Assembly: GCA_030538215.1 (NCBI GenBank) | Contig: JAUNUM010000001.1 | Location: forward strand, 63,472 to 127,471 | From: Bacteroidia bacterium | GTDB taxonomy: Bacteria; Bacteroidota; Bacteroidia; Bacteroidales; Dysgonomonadaceae | DNA: 64,000 bases | Direction: 5' to 3' | In this document: piece after piece, positions 42,165 to 51,093 of the stretch | Position numbering within the stretch: position 1 is the stretch's first letter | Layout: each line of letters starts with the position of its first letter | Notes under the pieces: model-generated | The model's database searches: none | Seen by the model: only the letters and a program-made list of their open reading frames with translations | Told to the model about the DNA's origin: nothing | Program-made: the position numbers and the translations under genes

Positions 42165-43805
42165 ATGTCAAAAAAACCATTTCATTATCAAGCCCCTTTT
42201 CCGATGTCGAAAGACAAAACGGAGTATTATCTATTAACCAAAGATCATGTATCGGTTTCAGAATTTGAGGGAAAAGAAATCCTAAAAGTTTCGCAGGAAG
42301 GACTTACACTGATGGCGCAGACCGCTTTTCGCGATGTGGAATTCCTGCTTCGCCCCGAACATCAGGAGCAAGTAGCGAAAATTCTTACCGACCCCGAAGC
42401 GAGCGACAACGATAAATATGTGGCGCTTACGTTTTTGCGCAACTCCGAAATATCGGCAAAAGGAGTTCTACCTTTTTGTCAGGATACGGGAACGGCGATA
42501 ATTATGGGTAAAAAAGGCCAGCAGGTTTGGACGGACGGAAACGATGAGGAAGCGCTCTCGAAAGGTGTTTACAATACGTTTGTGAACGAGAATCTCCGTT
42601 ACTCGCAAAACGTGGCACTTAACATGTACGATGAAGTGAACACGGGTACAAACCTTCCCGCACAAATCGATTTATATGCCGTTCAAGGAAACGAATATAG
42701 TTTTTTATGCGTAGCAAAAGGCGGCGGTTCGGCCAACAAAACGTATTTGTATCAGGAAACCAAAGCGTTACTTACACCCGAAAAATTAGAAGCATTCTTG
42801 ACGGATAAAATGAAATCGTTGGGAACTGCCGCTTGTCCGCCTTATCATTTGGCGTTCGTTATCGGCGGCACTTCGGCCGAAGCCAACCTGAAAACCGTAA
42901 AATTAGCATCTACCAAATATTACGACAATCTTCCTACCGAAGGTAACGAGTTTGGACAAGCTTTCCGCGATATTGAAATGGAAGAGAAACTGAAAAAAGC
43001 ATCCGAGAAATTGGGTTTGGGCGCTCAGTTTGGCGGAAAATATTTCACGCACGATATTCGCGTGGTGCGTTTGCCGCGTCACGGCGCATCGTGTCCGGTA
43101 GGAATGGGCGTTTCCTGTTCGGCCGACCGCAATATCAAAGCAAAAATAAACAAAGACGGTATCTGGATTGAGAAAATGGAAGATAATCCAACCCGCTTAA
43201 TTCCCGAATCGATGCGCGAAGCAGGCGAAGGCGGCGGTGTGAAAATCAATTTAAATCGTCCGATGGCGGAAATTCTGGCAGAATTATCAAAATATCCGGT
43301 TTCCACGCGCTTATCACTCAACGGAACCATTATCGTGGGGCGCGACATCGCTCACGCAAAACTGAAAGAACGCATCGACCGTGGCGAAGGGCTTCCCCAG
43401 TACATCAAAGACCATCCTATTTATTATGCCGGACCGGCAAAAACGCCCGAAGGTTATGCATCGGGTTCCATGGGGCCAACCACCGCAGGACGTATGGATT
43501 CGTATGTGGATTTGTTTCAATCGCACGGCGGCAGCATGATTATGTTGGCAAAAGGCAATCGCAGTCAGCAAGTTACCGACGCCTGCAAAAAGCATGGCGG
43601 ATTTTATTTGGGTAGTATCGGCGGTCCGGCAGCGATTTTGGCGCAAAACAGCATCAAGAGCCTTGAATGCGTGGAATATCCCGAATTGGGAATGGAAGCT
43701 ATCTGGAAAATTGAAGTGGAAGATTTTCCGGCGTTTATTCTTGTGGATGACAAAGGAAACGATTTTTTTCAGGTAGTTACGCAACCGAACTGCGCGTTTG
43801 GGTAG
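42165..43805 (+). CDS. fumA: class I fumarate hydratase
   Basis: The 546-residue protein is a class I [4Fe-4S] fumarase with fused alpha and beta parts. It has the cluster-binding Cys of [10 protein letters not shown], the segment [18 protein letters not shown], and C-terminal [22 protein letters not shown] with a GGPAA loop. It hydrates fumarate to malate in the anaerobic branch of the TCA cycle. It is oxygen-sensitive, in line with an anaerobic host. The symbol fumA is by family; B-type paralogues cannot be separated. Confidence 0.93.
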   Translation: MSKKPFHYQAPFPMSKDKTEYYLLTKDHVSVSEFEGKEILKVSQEGLTLMAQTAFRDVEFLLRPEHQEQVAKILTDPEASDNDKYVALTFLRNSEISAKGVLPFCQDTGTAIIMGKKGQQVWTDGNDEEALSKGVYNTFVNENLRYSQNVALNMYDEVNTGTNLPAQIDLYAVQGNEYSFLCVAKGGGSANKTYLYQETKALLTPEKLEAFLTDKMKSLGTAACPPYHLAFVIGGTSAEANLKTVKLASTKYYDNLPTEGNEFGQAFRDIEMEEKLKKASEKLGLGAQFGGKYFTHDIRVVRLPRHGASCPVGMGVSCSADRNIKAKINKDGIWIEKMEDNPTRLIPESMREAGEGGGVKINLNRPMAEILAELSKYPVSTRLSLNGTIIVGRDIAHAKLKERIDRGEGLPQYIKDHPIYYAGPAKTPEGYASGSMGPTTAGRMDSYVDLFQSHGGSMIMLAKGNRSQQVTDACKKHGGFYLGSIGGPAAILAQNSIKSLECVEYPELGMEAIWKIEVEDFPAFILVDDKGNDFFQVVTQPNCAFG

Positions 43806-43832
43806 AATTTAAACAAAACATTGAATAAATAG

Positions 43833-43868
43833 AAACGGCGGAAAGAGATGAATCTTTTCGCCGTTTTA
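43833..43868. terminator. bidirectional terminator fumarase / GH130
   Basis: AAACGGCGGAAAGA pairs with TCTTTTCGCCGTTT through one G-T wobble; loop GATGAA; a T-rich stretch follows. Confidence 0.9.
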
Positions 43869-43886
43869 TTTTCGTAAAAAAGGGGC

Positions 43887-44888
43887 TTATACGGATCGTT
43901 TCTTCATAAAATCGATAATTTCATCGATGTATCCGAAAGCAACACCAACTACCGTATCGGCAGCTCCGTAATAAACAGCGACCTTATTGCCTTCGTGCAG
44001 GGCGGCACAAGGGAAAATTACGTTAGGCACATCGCCGGCAAGTTCATACAGCTCGGCAGGAGCCAGCAAGTAATCTTGTGTGCGATAAAGTACTTTCGCG
44101 GGATTTTCTCTATCCAAAAGGGCTGCACCCATAGAATAGCGGAAACCGTTGCACGTGTTGATAACGCCGTGATAGAAAAGCAGCCAGCCTTCATCGGTAA
44201 GAAACGGAACAGGTCCGGCGCCAATTTTGGTGCATTGCCACGCGCTTTGCGGAAATGGTGTAACTTTCATCACGCAACGATGTTCGCCCCAATATTTCAT
44301 ATCGGGACTGTAGCTGATGTAGATATCGCCAAAGGGTGTGTGACCGTTGTCGCTGGGGCGGCTGAGCATGGCGTATTTCCCATCTATTTTTTCGGGAAAC
44401 AGCACACCGTTGCGATTGAATGGCAGAAAAGCGTTCTCGCATTGGAAGAATTCTTTGAAATCAAACGTATAGCCGATGCCAATCGTAGGTCCGTGATAAC
44501 CGTTGCACCACGTAATCCAGTAGCGGTCTTCAATCCACACCACACGCGGATCGTATTTGTATTCCGACTCAATCATATCGGTATTTCCCGCCTTAAATTT
44601 GATGGGGTCGTGATTAATTTCCCAATTTAGCCCGTCTTTGCTAAATCCGGCAAAAATATTCATTTGTACCGATTTATTATCGCAACGGAATACTCCGGCG
44701 AAGCCGTCTTCAAAAGGCACTACGGCGCTGTTAAAAATGCTGTTGGAAGAGGGAATGGCATAGCGGCCGATAATCGGGTTTTCCGAGTATCGCCACATTA
44801 CATCGTTACAGCCTTCGGGGCGATCTTGCCAAGGCATTACCCCTAAATCCCCTGAAGGGGAGTTGATGGAATGAGAATTGTTGTTCAT
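43887..44888 (-). CDS. GH130 glycoside phosphorylase (mannosyl-GlcNAc type)
   Basis: The product has up to 333 residues and is a five-bladed propeller phosphorylase of GH130. Blocks seen include [63 protein letters not shown] and [18 protein letters not shown]. Enzymes of this subgroup split beta-mannosyl-1,4-GlcNAc with phosphate, the last core step of N-glycan use. Residues 1-17 contain an in-frame copy of an intergenic repeat (44840-44861), so translation may really start at the ATG at 44837 (MPWQDRPEG). The MFS gene lies 74 bp upstream, with a palindrome between. Confidence 0.88.
   Translation of the reverse strand: MNNNSHSINSPSGDLGVMPWQDRPEGCNDVMWRYSENPIIGRYAIPSSNSIFNSAVVPFEDGFAGVFRCDNKSVQMNIFAGFSKDGLNWEINHDPIKFKAGNTDMIESEYKYDPRVVWIEDRYWITWCNGYHGPTIGIGYTFDFKEFFQCENAFLPFNRNGVLFPEKIDGKYAMLSRPSDNGHTPFGDIYISYSPDMKYWGEHRCVMKVTPFPQSAWQCTKIGAGPVPFLTDEGWLLFYHGVINTCNGFRYSMGAALLDRENPAKVLYRTQDYLLAPAELYELAGDVPNVIFPCAALHEGNKVAVYYGAADTVVGVAFGYIDEIIDFMKKRSV
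44840..44861. repeat. CCCCTAAATCCCC-type repeat inside the GH130 5' end
   Basis: ACCCCTAAATCCCCTGAAGGGG is a motif common in intergenic DNA of Bacteroidetes. Here it falls in the first codons of the longest GH130 reading frame. Confidence 0.6.
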
Positions 44889-44903
44889 TTTTTATATGTT
44901 TTG

Positions 44904-44936
44904 AGAAACTGTTTTGAATCCGTCAAAACAGTTTCT
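44904..44936. repeat. 14-bp palindrome between MFS and GH130 genes
   Basis: AGAAACTGTTTTGA and TCAAAACAGTTTCT are perfectly paired arms around ATCCG. One arm is repeated at 4546-4561 without a partner. No T-run follows on the minus strand. Confidence 0.85.
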
Positions 44937-44962
44937 GAGTTTTATCTGTAAGTTAATATGTA

Positions 44963-46255
44963 TTACTCTACTACATCGGATTGTTTGTTCTTGTGGTCGT
45001 ATGTAAACGGAACAAACCATGTGATAAGCAATGCCGGAATGGTAGCAATCATTACCAAAGTAAAAAAATGCTCATATCCCAATCGTTCGCTTAAAAAGCC
45101 ACTAATCATTCCCGGTACCATCACACCCAAATTCATTAAACTGTTGGCGAAAGCATAATGTGCCATTTGATGTTTTCCGGGTGCAATTTGCTGCATCATA
45201 AAAAGAATAAGTCCTACAAATCCGAATCCATAGCCAAAATATTCGCCCACAATTCCTCCGGCTATAATCCAAAGTTGTTGCGGTTGAAAAATAGCGAATA
45301 GTAGATACACCACAAACGGAATATTAAACATGCAGGCGAGGGAAAATAATACCTTTTTCAGCCCAAATCGAGATACGTAATATCCTGCCGATATAGAACC
45401 AATGATAAAAGCTATAGCTCCAAAAGTGCCATAAACCAAGCCATATTGCTCATTGTTGAGCCCAATACCACCTTTCTCGATAGAGTCTTTCAAGAAAAGA
45501 GGCGCAATTTTCATTGCCAGACCTTCGGCAAATCGGTACAAGAAAATGAAAATTAAGTAAAACCAAATGTATTTTTTGCGAAAAAAACTGATAAATACTT
45601 CCCACAATTCAGCACTTTTCTCTTTAAAGGCACCTGTTTTTTGAGGTGCGTCTCGCGTTGGCAACATTTTCCAATGATAAAGCGCCACGCATATCATAAT
45701 TACGGCACAAATAGCCATAATGGTTTGCCACGATTGTGTGATGCTCAAATTGAGTGAACGCGTGAGCCATCCCGCAAGAAACACCAAACCTCCGTTTGCC
45801 AGCACTTTCGCTAAATTATAAAACGCACCTTGCCATCCGGAATATTTGCTTTGTGTTTCGGTATCCAGTTCGTCTAAATAAATACCATCGCCGGCAATAT
45901 CGTGCGTAGAACCCGACAGAGCAATAATGCCCATCAATGCCAAAGCAATAGCAAAAAAGTTAGGTAGAGGCAATGCAAAAACTATGAGTCCGAACATAAT
46001 TGCACTGCTTATTTCGGTAATAACCACGTATTTCTTTTTTGTGCCATAAGTCTCCATAATAAGACTGAAAATGGGTTTAAGCGACCAAGGCAAAAGTAGC
46101 CACGATGTCCAAAAAGCAATAGACTCATTATCGATGCCCAAATCTTTGAACATAACTACCGAAACCAGCGAGAGCGCCACAAAAGGAAGCCCCATGGCAA
46201 AATAAACGGAAGGTACCCAACGAATGGGATTACGCTTTGAAGAGGGATTATTCAT
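44963..46255 (-). CDS. MFS sugar transporter
   Basis: The 430-residue protein has twelve hydrophobic helices and the MFS layout with SIMETYGTKKKY between helices 2 and 3 and a GIGLNNEQYGLVYGTFGAIAF repeat half. It resembles the transporters paired with GH130 in N-glycan loci, which carry the mannosyl-GlcNAc disaccharide over the inner membrane. It is divided from the Ig-like lipoprotein gene by a strong hairpin terminator, so it has its own promoter. Confidence 0.85.
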   Translation of the reverse strand: MNNPSSKRNPIRWVPSVYFAMGLPFVALSLVSVVMFKDLGIDNESIAFWTSWLLLPWSLKPIFSLIMETYGTKKKYVVITEISSAIMFGLIVFALPLPNFFAIALALMGIIALSGSTHDIAGDGIYLDELDTETQSKYSGWQGAFYNLAKVLANGGLVFLAGWLTRSLNLSITQSWQTIMAICAVIMICVALYHWKMLPTRDAPQKTGAFKEKSAELWEVFISFFRKKYIWFYLIFIFLYRFAEGLAMKIAPLFLKDSIEKGGIGLNNEQYGLVYGTFGAIAFIIGSISAGYYVSRFGLKKVLFSLACMFNIPFVVYLLFAIFQPQQLWIIAGGIVGEYFGYGFGFVGLILFMMQQIAPGKHQMAHYAFANSLMNLGVMVPGMISGFLSERLGYEHFFTLVMIATIPALLITWFVPFTYDHKNKQSDVVE

Positions 46256-46350
46256 TTACTTGATTATTCTTCTAAATTAGAATGGTAAAATTACTATTTT
46301 TCTTTGAGTTGGGAAAGTAGAAACGTACTCTAAATACAGTAAAAGTAAAA

Positions 46351-46396
46351 AATCTGCAAGAAATTAATATTGTGTGGATATTAATTCTTGCAGATT
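46351..46396 (-). terminator. terminator of PUL module A
   Basis: AATCTGCAAGAAATTAATAT pairs with ATATTAATTCTTGCAGATT with one bulged A. A T-run follows on the minus strand. The TCTGCAAGAA/TTCTTGCAGA arms recur at 57965-58002. Confidence 0.88.
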
Positions 46397-46436
46397 AGAA
46401 TAGTATTAACTATTTTATTAAAAGAGAATGAAGATG

Positions 46437-47417
46437 TTATGGATTAATTTTTTGGATAAAATAGCCATAGTTTAGTTTGTCGTCAGCCACAAAAGAATAG
46501 ATTGCCCAGATGAGGATACCGTCATTCTTAACAATCTCAAAGTTAGCAGGCTGATCTTCATATGTATTCCAACTATCCCAAAAATAGTAGGATAACAGAG
46601 CATTCTCTTTCTTACCTATATTTTTATCTCCCGAAAATTTTATTTTTAAATAATGATCTTCATAAAAAGCCCAACCATAGAAATTCATACCCTCCTCAAC
46701 GGTATTATAATATTCTATATCTGTGTGCTCATATCCATGTTTAAAAGGATTATCATTATTAAATATATAGCAGGTAGCTATCTGAGCTTTAATCTCTTCC
46801 AATTCTTTTTCGGTATAAGGGATAGTGGTTGTAGCGACTTTTACCGTGAACGTCTTTTCTAATCCTTTTGCATCCTTTAGAGTTAGTTTTGTTTCTCCGC
46901 TTTTTTTGCCGGTAACGGAAATCGTACTGTTATTGATAGTTACCGTGGCAATATCTTCATTTTCGGATGTTACTACGTATCCGTTATTTCCTTTTAAGAT
47001 TTTAATGGTTTCGGTTTTTGTCTCACCTAAACGCATTTGCAGGTCGAGTGCTTCTTTGTCGGCGGTAATTTTATCGTAATAAGAGATTACTTTTATTTGC
47101 AGATAACGGCTTTGCTTATCTGAGACGATAATTGCCGTTTCACCACTCGATAATCCTGTTATTTTTACTTTATTGTCTGTTATTTCGGCTTTTGCAATAT
47201 TATCGTTTAACGAAAAAGCCTTGTAGTCACCTTCGCCTTGTTTAATATCGACAATCTCACTTTTATCAACCAAAATATTGACAAATTTATTGCTTAACTC
47301 AAACTTGGGAAGTATTATTTCTTTCTCTATTCCTTTGGGTTTATCGTCTTTACAGCTCCAAAAGAGTGGCATTAACACAAACGATAAAACGATTAATAAT
47401 ATATATTTTACTTTCAT
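46437..47417 (-). CDS. Ig-like (BIG2-type) surface lipoprotein
   Basis: The 326-residue protein has an SPII signal (PLFWSC, Cys22), two bacterial Ig-like repeats (about residues 35-110 and 112-195; ISVTGKKSGETKLTLKDAKG is typical) and a C-terminal beta domain. It has no catalytic motif and is likely a glycan-binding or spacer protein of the PUL. It is the last gene of module A, 33 bp after the GH18 gene. Confidence 0.75.
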   Translation of the reverse strand: MKVKYILLIVLSFVLMPLFWSCKDDKPKGIEKEIILPKFELSNKFVNILVDKSEIVDIKQGEGDYKAFSLNDNIAKAEITDNKVKITGLSSGETAIIVSDKQSRYLQIKVISYYDKITADKEALDLQMRLGETKTETIKILKGNNGYVVTSENEDIATVTINNSTISVTGKKSGETKLTLKDAKGLEKTFTVKVATTTIPYTEKELEEIKAQIATCYIFNNDNPFKHGYEHTDIEYYNTVEEGMNFYGWAFYEDHYLKIKFSGDKNIGKKENALLSYYFWDSWNTYEDQPANFEIVKNDGILIWAIYSFVADDKLNYGYFIQKINP

Positions 47418-47450
47418 TGTCTTTTTTGTTACAAGTGTAAATAATTAAAT

Positions 47451-48851
47451 TTATTTCCAGTCTTTTGCATAAGGCTTTTCGTTATAAACAAGCTCGTCAT
47501 CAAACAAGATATCAGCAACTTGCCGGAGCGATGAAAGCTGGGCATCTTTAAAATTGTAGCGAAAGGGATTAAGCGAGAATATCATGTGTGCGCCATATTC
47601 TTCTTCTCGTAATCTGCGCAAATTCACATCGTAGGCAAAATTATTTCTACCATACTCTTGCGAGTAAAGTCCCATAGCCGACTTGGGCATACCCGGAAAA
47701 CTGTCGCTTAAATCGTATCCTTGATTATAATCGTGCAGCGCATAATCTACAAATGCTCCCGATTGTACTCCATCTACATCGGGCAATGAACTTGTGAGGC
47801 TGTAAACATATACCGAAACTATTTTGTGAGGCATCGCTTTTTTGGTTTCGTAACACAAACGTGCTGCTGCTTGTCTTGATGGATTTACAAAGCCGGGAGG
47901 TGGCGGCATTTGGTAAGAAGAATATTCATCATCAAAAAACACTCCGTCTAATTTATAAGCATCGCAAACTGCTTTCAACTCTTGCGCAAATGCACGTGCG
48001 GTTGCATCTGAGAGGTTGGCTACGCCTGAACGATCGTGATTTCCCAAAATACCCAGTATAACTTTTATTCCGTTATCTTGTAGCGGTTTTATATACTTCT
48101 CGCGATTATCGAGCAAATGTTGCACATTAGGATTATTGTACACATAAACACGTCCGGTTTCGTTATTGTAATTGATGTTTGCCGAAAACAAAATAACTTG
48201 ATCAAACAGCGGCTTTCCACTCTTTTTTAGCGTAAAACATAAATTATTGAGTGGATTTGTATCGTTGACTTCCATACAGCTAACAATTTTTATCCCCGTG
48301 GCTTTATCCGATGTTGGCATTTTTGATAAATCTTTCACAAGAATAATAAAATTAGATTCTTTTTCAGCCATAACTATACCGCCCGACTTTATTTGCGTAC
48401 TGAGAGGAAGCGCATACGTGATATTGGCATCAAGCGAAGCGTTGGAGGTAAGAGTGATTTCTAATTTCTCAGACTTTTTACTTTCTTTTGCTACCTTCAA
48501 GTCGCTCCCAAGTGTTACCAACGTCTGTGGCAATAAAATATAATTTGTATTATTGGCTTTATTGTAGGCTTCCAAAACCGCAGGATCGTATTTTATTGCA
48601 GCTACGGCATCTTCTTTGGCCGCTTTGGTTAATGCCAGATAAACTTCAACTTGGCTTTTGTTGCGTAATTCAACAAAACCAACATTTCGTTTTCCTTGTC
48701 CGTCAAGAATATATCCTATGGGCTTGTCTGTTGTTGCGTACTTATTCTCATCAATTTTTCCTATTTCTATATTTTCATTGCATGCTGAGAAAATAATTCC
48801 CGTTGCAATAATAAGTCCCAATATATATGTTTTTAAAAATATACTTCTCAT
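47451..48851 (-). CDS. GH18 endo-beta-N-acetylglucosaminidase with DUF1735 domain
   Basis: The 466-residue lipoprotein (FSAC, Cys24) has a DUF1735 beta-sandwich (about 30-180) followed by a GH18 TIM barrel. The active-site motif is LDGVFFDDEYSSY at 301-313. The acid/base is E309 with D307 two residues before it. The usual Asp at the fourth position of DxxDxDxE is Phe305. This form is close to EndoH/EndoF1-type and to the endoglycosidase of the high-mannose N-glycan locus of B. thetaiotaomicron. It cleaves the chitobiose core of N-glycans at the cell surface. It follows a LamG protein by 25 bp. Confidence 0.88.
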   Translation of the reverse strand: MRSIFLKTYILGLIIATGIIFSACNENIEIGKIDENKYATTDKPIGYILDGQGKRNVGFVELRNKSQVEVYLALTKAAKEDAVAAIKYDPAVLEAYNKANNTNYILLPQTLVTLGSDLKVAKESKKSEKLEITLTSNASLDANITYALPLSTQIKSGGIVMAEKESNFIILVKDLSKMPTSDKATGIKIVSCMEVNDTNPLNNLCFTLKKSGKPLFDQVILFSANINYNNETGRVYVYNNPNVQHLLDNREKYIKPLQDNGIKVILGILGNHDRSGVANLSDATARAFAQELKAVCDAYKLDGVFFDDEYSSYQMPPPPGFVNPSRQAAARLCYETKKAMPHKIVSVYVYSLTSSLPDVDGVQSGAFVDYALHDYNQGYDLSDSFPGMPKSAMGLYSQEYGRNNFAYDVNLRRLREEEYGAHMIFSLNPFRYNFKDAQLSSLRQVADILFDDELVYNEKPYAKDWK

Positions 48852-48876
48852 GTTATTTAAAATTTAATCATTATAG

Positions 48877-50016
48877 TTATTTTGCTTTCGGAAGCGATAC
48901 TTGTACCCATTTCAATGTTTTTGAAGCTATGGCATTGTTTCCGTTGGCAGTATGGTCTCTGATGGTAAGTGGCTGCTCATCATCAAATTTCCAATAAGCA
49001 ACCAACCCTTTAGTATCGGGAGCAACCGAGTATGAATTAGTGGCTATTTCTTCTTGCGTGCGAACCACATTCCAGATTCTGCATTCCGATATTTCTCCTG
49101 ATAAGAAACGATCGTTAGCGTAAGAACGTCCGATACAGAAGCCATTTACTCCTCTTCTTCCTAAATTTACTTTTCCTACATTCTTGGTGTCTTCTGATTG
49201 TTTTTTGCCATTCACGTAAATAATCATTTTGCCATCGGCAGAGTTGTATGTAAGAGCAATATGTGTCCACTCATTGGTGGGTAACCCCTTTTTAGAATCT
49301 CCATCGGGAAAGTTTCCACGATTAGTTGCTACTTGAATCTGATTTGAGGGGAAACCGGCGTCGCCAAGACGAATCAAAAATTGTCCTTCGATACCCATAA
49401 CGGTACTGATCATTTTATCGTAATTGCGTACTTTAATAAGCGCTTCCATTGTGAGTGTTGAAAGATTATTGCACACTTCCGGCTTTTTCCAATCAATAGT
49501 AAGATAATTCTCTTCTATATCGGCAACCACGTTTATAAGTGCACCGGCTTTTACCACATAGTACATTGTTCTTGCACTTTCAAGCACATTGATGCTCGCA
49601 GAAGCTATGGTTATGGGTAGAACGAAAATAGTTTCTCTATTTAATTTCGATAAATCTTTAAATTTCAAAAGAGTTTCATCCGAAGTTACATTTCCTGCCG
49701 GAATAGACGCTTCGGTCTTCGCTAATTCGAAATTGGGAGCAGGCAAAGCAACAGCTTTATCGGAATATGCTTTGTTGTAGTTATCCACGAGCGTGAAATC
49801 GGGTTTGTAAGTAATTTTCACTTCTTGTTGCTCGGGTTTGGCAATGGCAGCTTGTATATTTCTGGTAAGCTCCGGAGTACTACCCTTCAGTATTAACTCA
49901 TTTACTTTTGATGAAGTTTTGAGAAACACTTTGTTGTCGTATGTTTCATTGTCTTTGTCGCAGCTCAACAACAAGCTTATCGACATAACTAATAAAAATA
50001 TATTTAGTTTCTTCAT
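48877..50016 (-). CDS. DUF1735-LamG surface lipoprotein
   Basis: The 379-residue lipoprotein (SLLLSC, Cys19) has a DUF1735 domain (about 25-160; ALPAPNFELAKTEASIPAG) and a concanavalin A-like LamG_3 domain (about 175-375; LTMEALIKVRNYDKM, TNEWTHIALTYNSADGKMIIYVNG, SGEISECRIWNVVRTQEEI). It probably binds glycan at the surface. Its paralogue is at 59078. It starts 1 bp after the stop of the dead GH18 gene. Confidence 0.85.
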   Translation of the reverse strand: MKKLNIFLLVMSISLLLSCDKDNETYDNKVFLKTSSKVNELILKGSTPELTRNIQAAIAKPEQQEVKITYKPDFTLVDNYNKAYSDKAVALPAPNFELAKTEASIPAGNVTSDETLLKFKDLSKLNRETIFVLPITIASASINVLESARTMYYVVKAGALINVVADIEENYLTIDWKKPEVCNNLSTLTMEALIKVRNYDKMISTVMGIEGQFLIRLGDAGFPSNQIQVATNRGNFPDGDSKKGLPTNEWTHIALTYNSADGKMIIYVNGKKQSEDTKNVGKVNLGRRGVNGFCIGRSYANDRFLSGEISECRIWNVVRTQEEIATNSYSVAPDTKGLVAYWKFDDEQPLTIRDHTANGNNAIASKTLKWVQVSLPKAK

Positions 50017-50017
50017 T

Positions 50018-51076
50018 TTATTTCGTTTTAGGCGAGGGATTAAGTATATTTATTGCATTTCTTGTATATAAATATGATATTCTCAACGAGTTAAAATAAT
50101 CGTTGTTAACATTATATATTCCTATACCGGCTATTGATGGAGTTGTTGATGCCGTAATCCAATTGGCAGTACCCCATAAGGAGCGAATATTATTTATCCA
50201 GTATCCGGTTTTTGTATCTTTAACATCGGTAGATGTGGTGGATACTGCTATAATAAAACGATCGGTTGGTACACCTCCCACACTTGCCATAGCCATACTG
50301 TAGTCTAATCCCGATACGTTTTTAATATCTACGCAAGGTATAATAATGTGTGTGCAGGAGTTGAGAATGCTTTTATTCAACAGATTTTGCGGATAGCCTT
50401 CAAAACAAATCATCTTGTCTTTATTTCTATCTTGCCAATCCTTGGCGATGCCAATAAATGCATTTTCATACATAATGTGTATTCTTTTTTCACTTTCAGT
50501 CATGTGAAGAATACTTTTTCCTTTGTATGCCATAGAGATACCATCGTAATTATATTTGCGTATTAGTGACAATGAACTCTCTACCGTATCTACTAAGAAT
50601 TCAATAAAATCGAGCTTTGGAGCATCTTTTTTATCTTTATTCTGTTCTGCCATCTCTTTAACTCTCGCATCAAAAATTAATTTGATAGCATCGAAATCTA
50701 ATGTAAAAATCACCTTAGTGCCTTTGTCTTTCCTGATGGTTTCTATCTCGGCAAGTTCCCAATCTGCTAAACTTTTGGGATGCATCAACGATACTACGTC
50801 AACACTATCCGGTAGTGTTGTAAGATGTTGCGATTGTCCTGCCGGTTGCTTTTGGCTATTGTTGAACCACACGTATGTTTGTTTGTGAGCCGATTTTTTA
50901 TACGCTTTTAAATCTTCCAGATATTTTGCGTATAATTCCGAGTTTTGTTCGGCTATATTTGCCTGTTTTAGTTCTATGCTCTTCACTTCGTTCCAATCGG
51001 AACAAGCGGTAAGAATAAATCCCATGAGAACTAACAATATCAAATTATGTTTCATTTGTATATTTATATTTTTCAC
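50018..51076 (-). CDS. catalytically dead GH18-like lipoprotein
   Basis: The 352-residue lipoprotein (ILTAC) has the GH18 fold seen in module B's enzyme (SVDVVSLMHPKSL with SVDVVSMWGRW, IRKYNYDGI with IDKYNYDGF, then IIIPCVD). At the active site the DxxDxDxE motif reads DGISMAYK (residues 178-185): the second and third Asp and the Glu are Ser, Ala and Lys. It cannot use the family mechanism and is probably a glycan-binding protein. It lies 17 bp after susD. A start seven residues in (ATG at 51055) is possible. Confidence 0.85.
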   Translation of the reverse strand: MKNINIQMKHNLILLVLMGFILTACSDWNEVKSIELKQANIAEQNSELYAKYLEDLKAYKKSAHKQTYVWFNNSQKQPAGQSQHLTTLPDSVDVVSLMHPKSLADWELAEIETIRKDKGTKVIFTLDFDAIKLIFDARVKEMAEQNKDKKDAPKLDFIEFLVDTVESSLSLIRKYNYDGISMAYKGKSILHMTESEKRIHIMYENAFIGIAKDWQDRNKDKMICFEGYPQNLLNKSILNSCTHIIIPCVDIKNVSGLDYSMAMASVGGVPTDRFIIAVSTTSTDVKDTKTGYWINNIRSLWGTANWITASTTPSIAGIGIYNVNNDYFNSLRISYLYTRNAINILNPSPKTK

Positions 51077-51093
51077 GTTAAAACTTTAATTAT

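Noticed and set aside
43314-43784. 156-codon minus-strand frame
   Set aside because: Shadow of the fumarase gene, whose Fe-S Cys motifs are on the plus strand.
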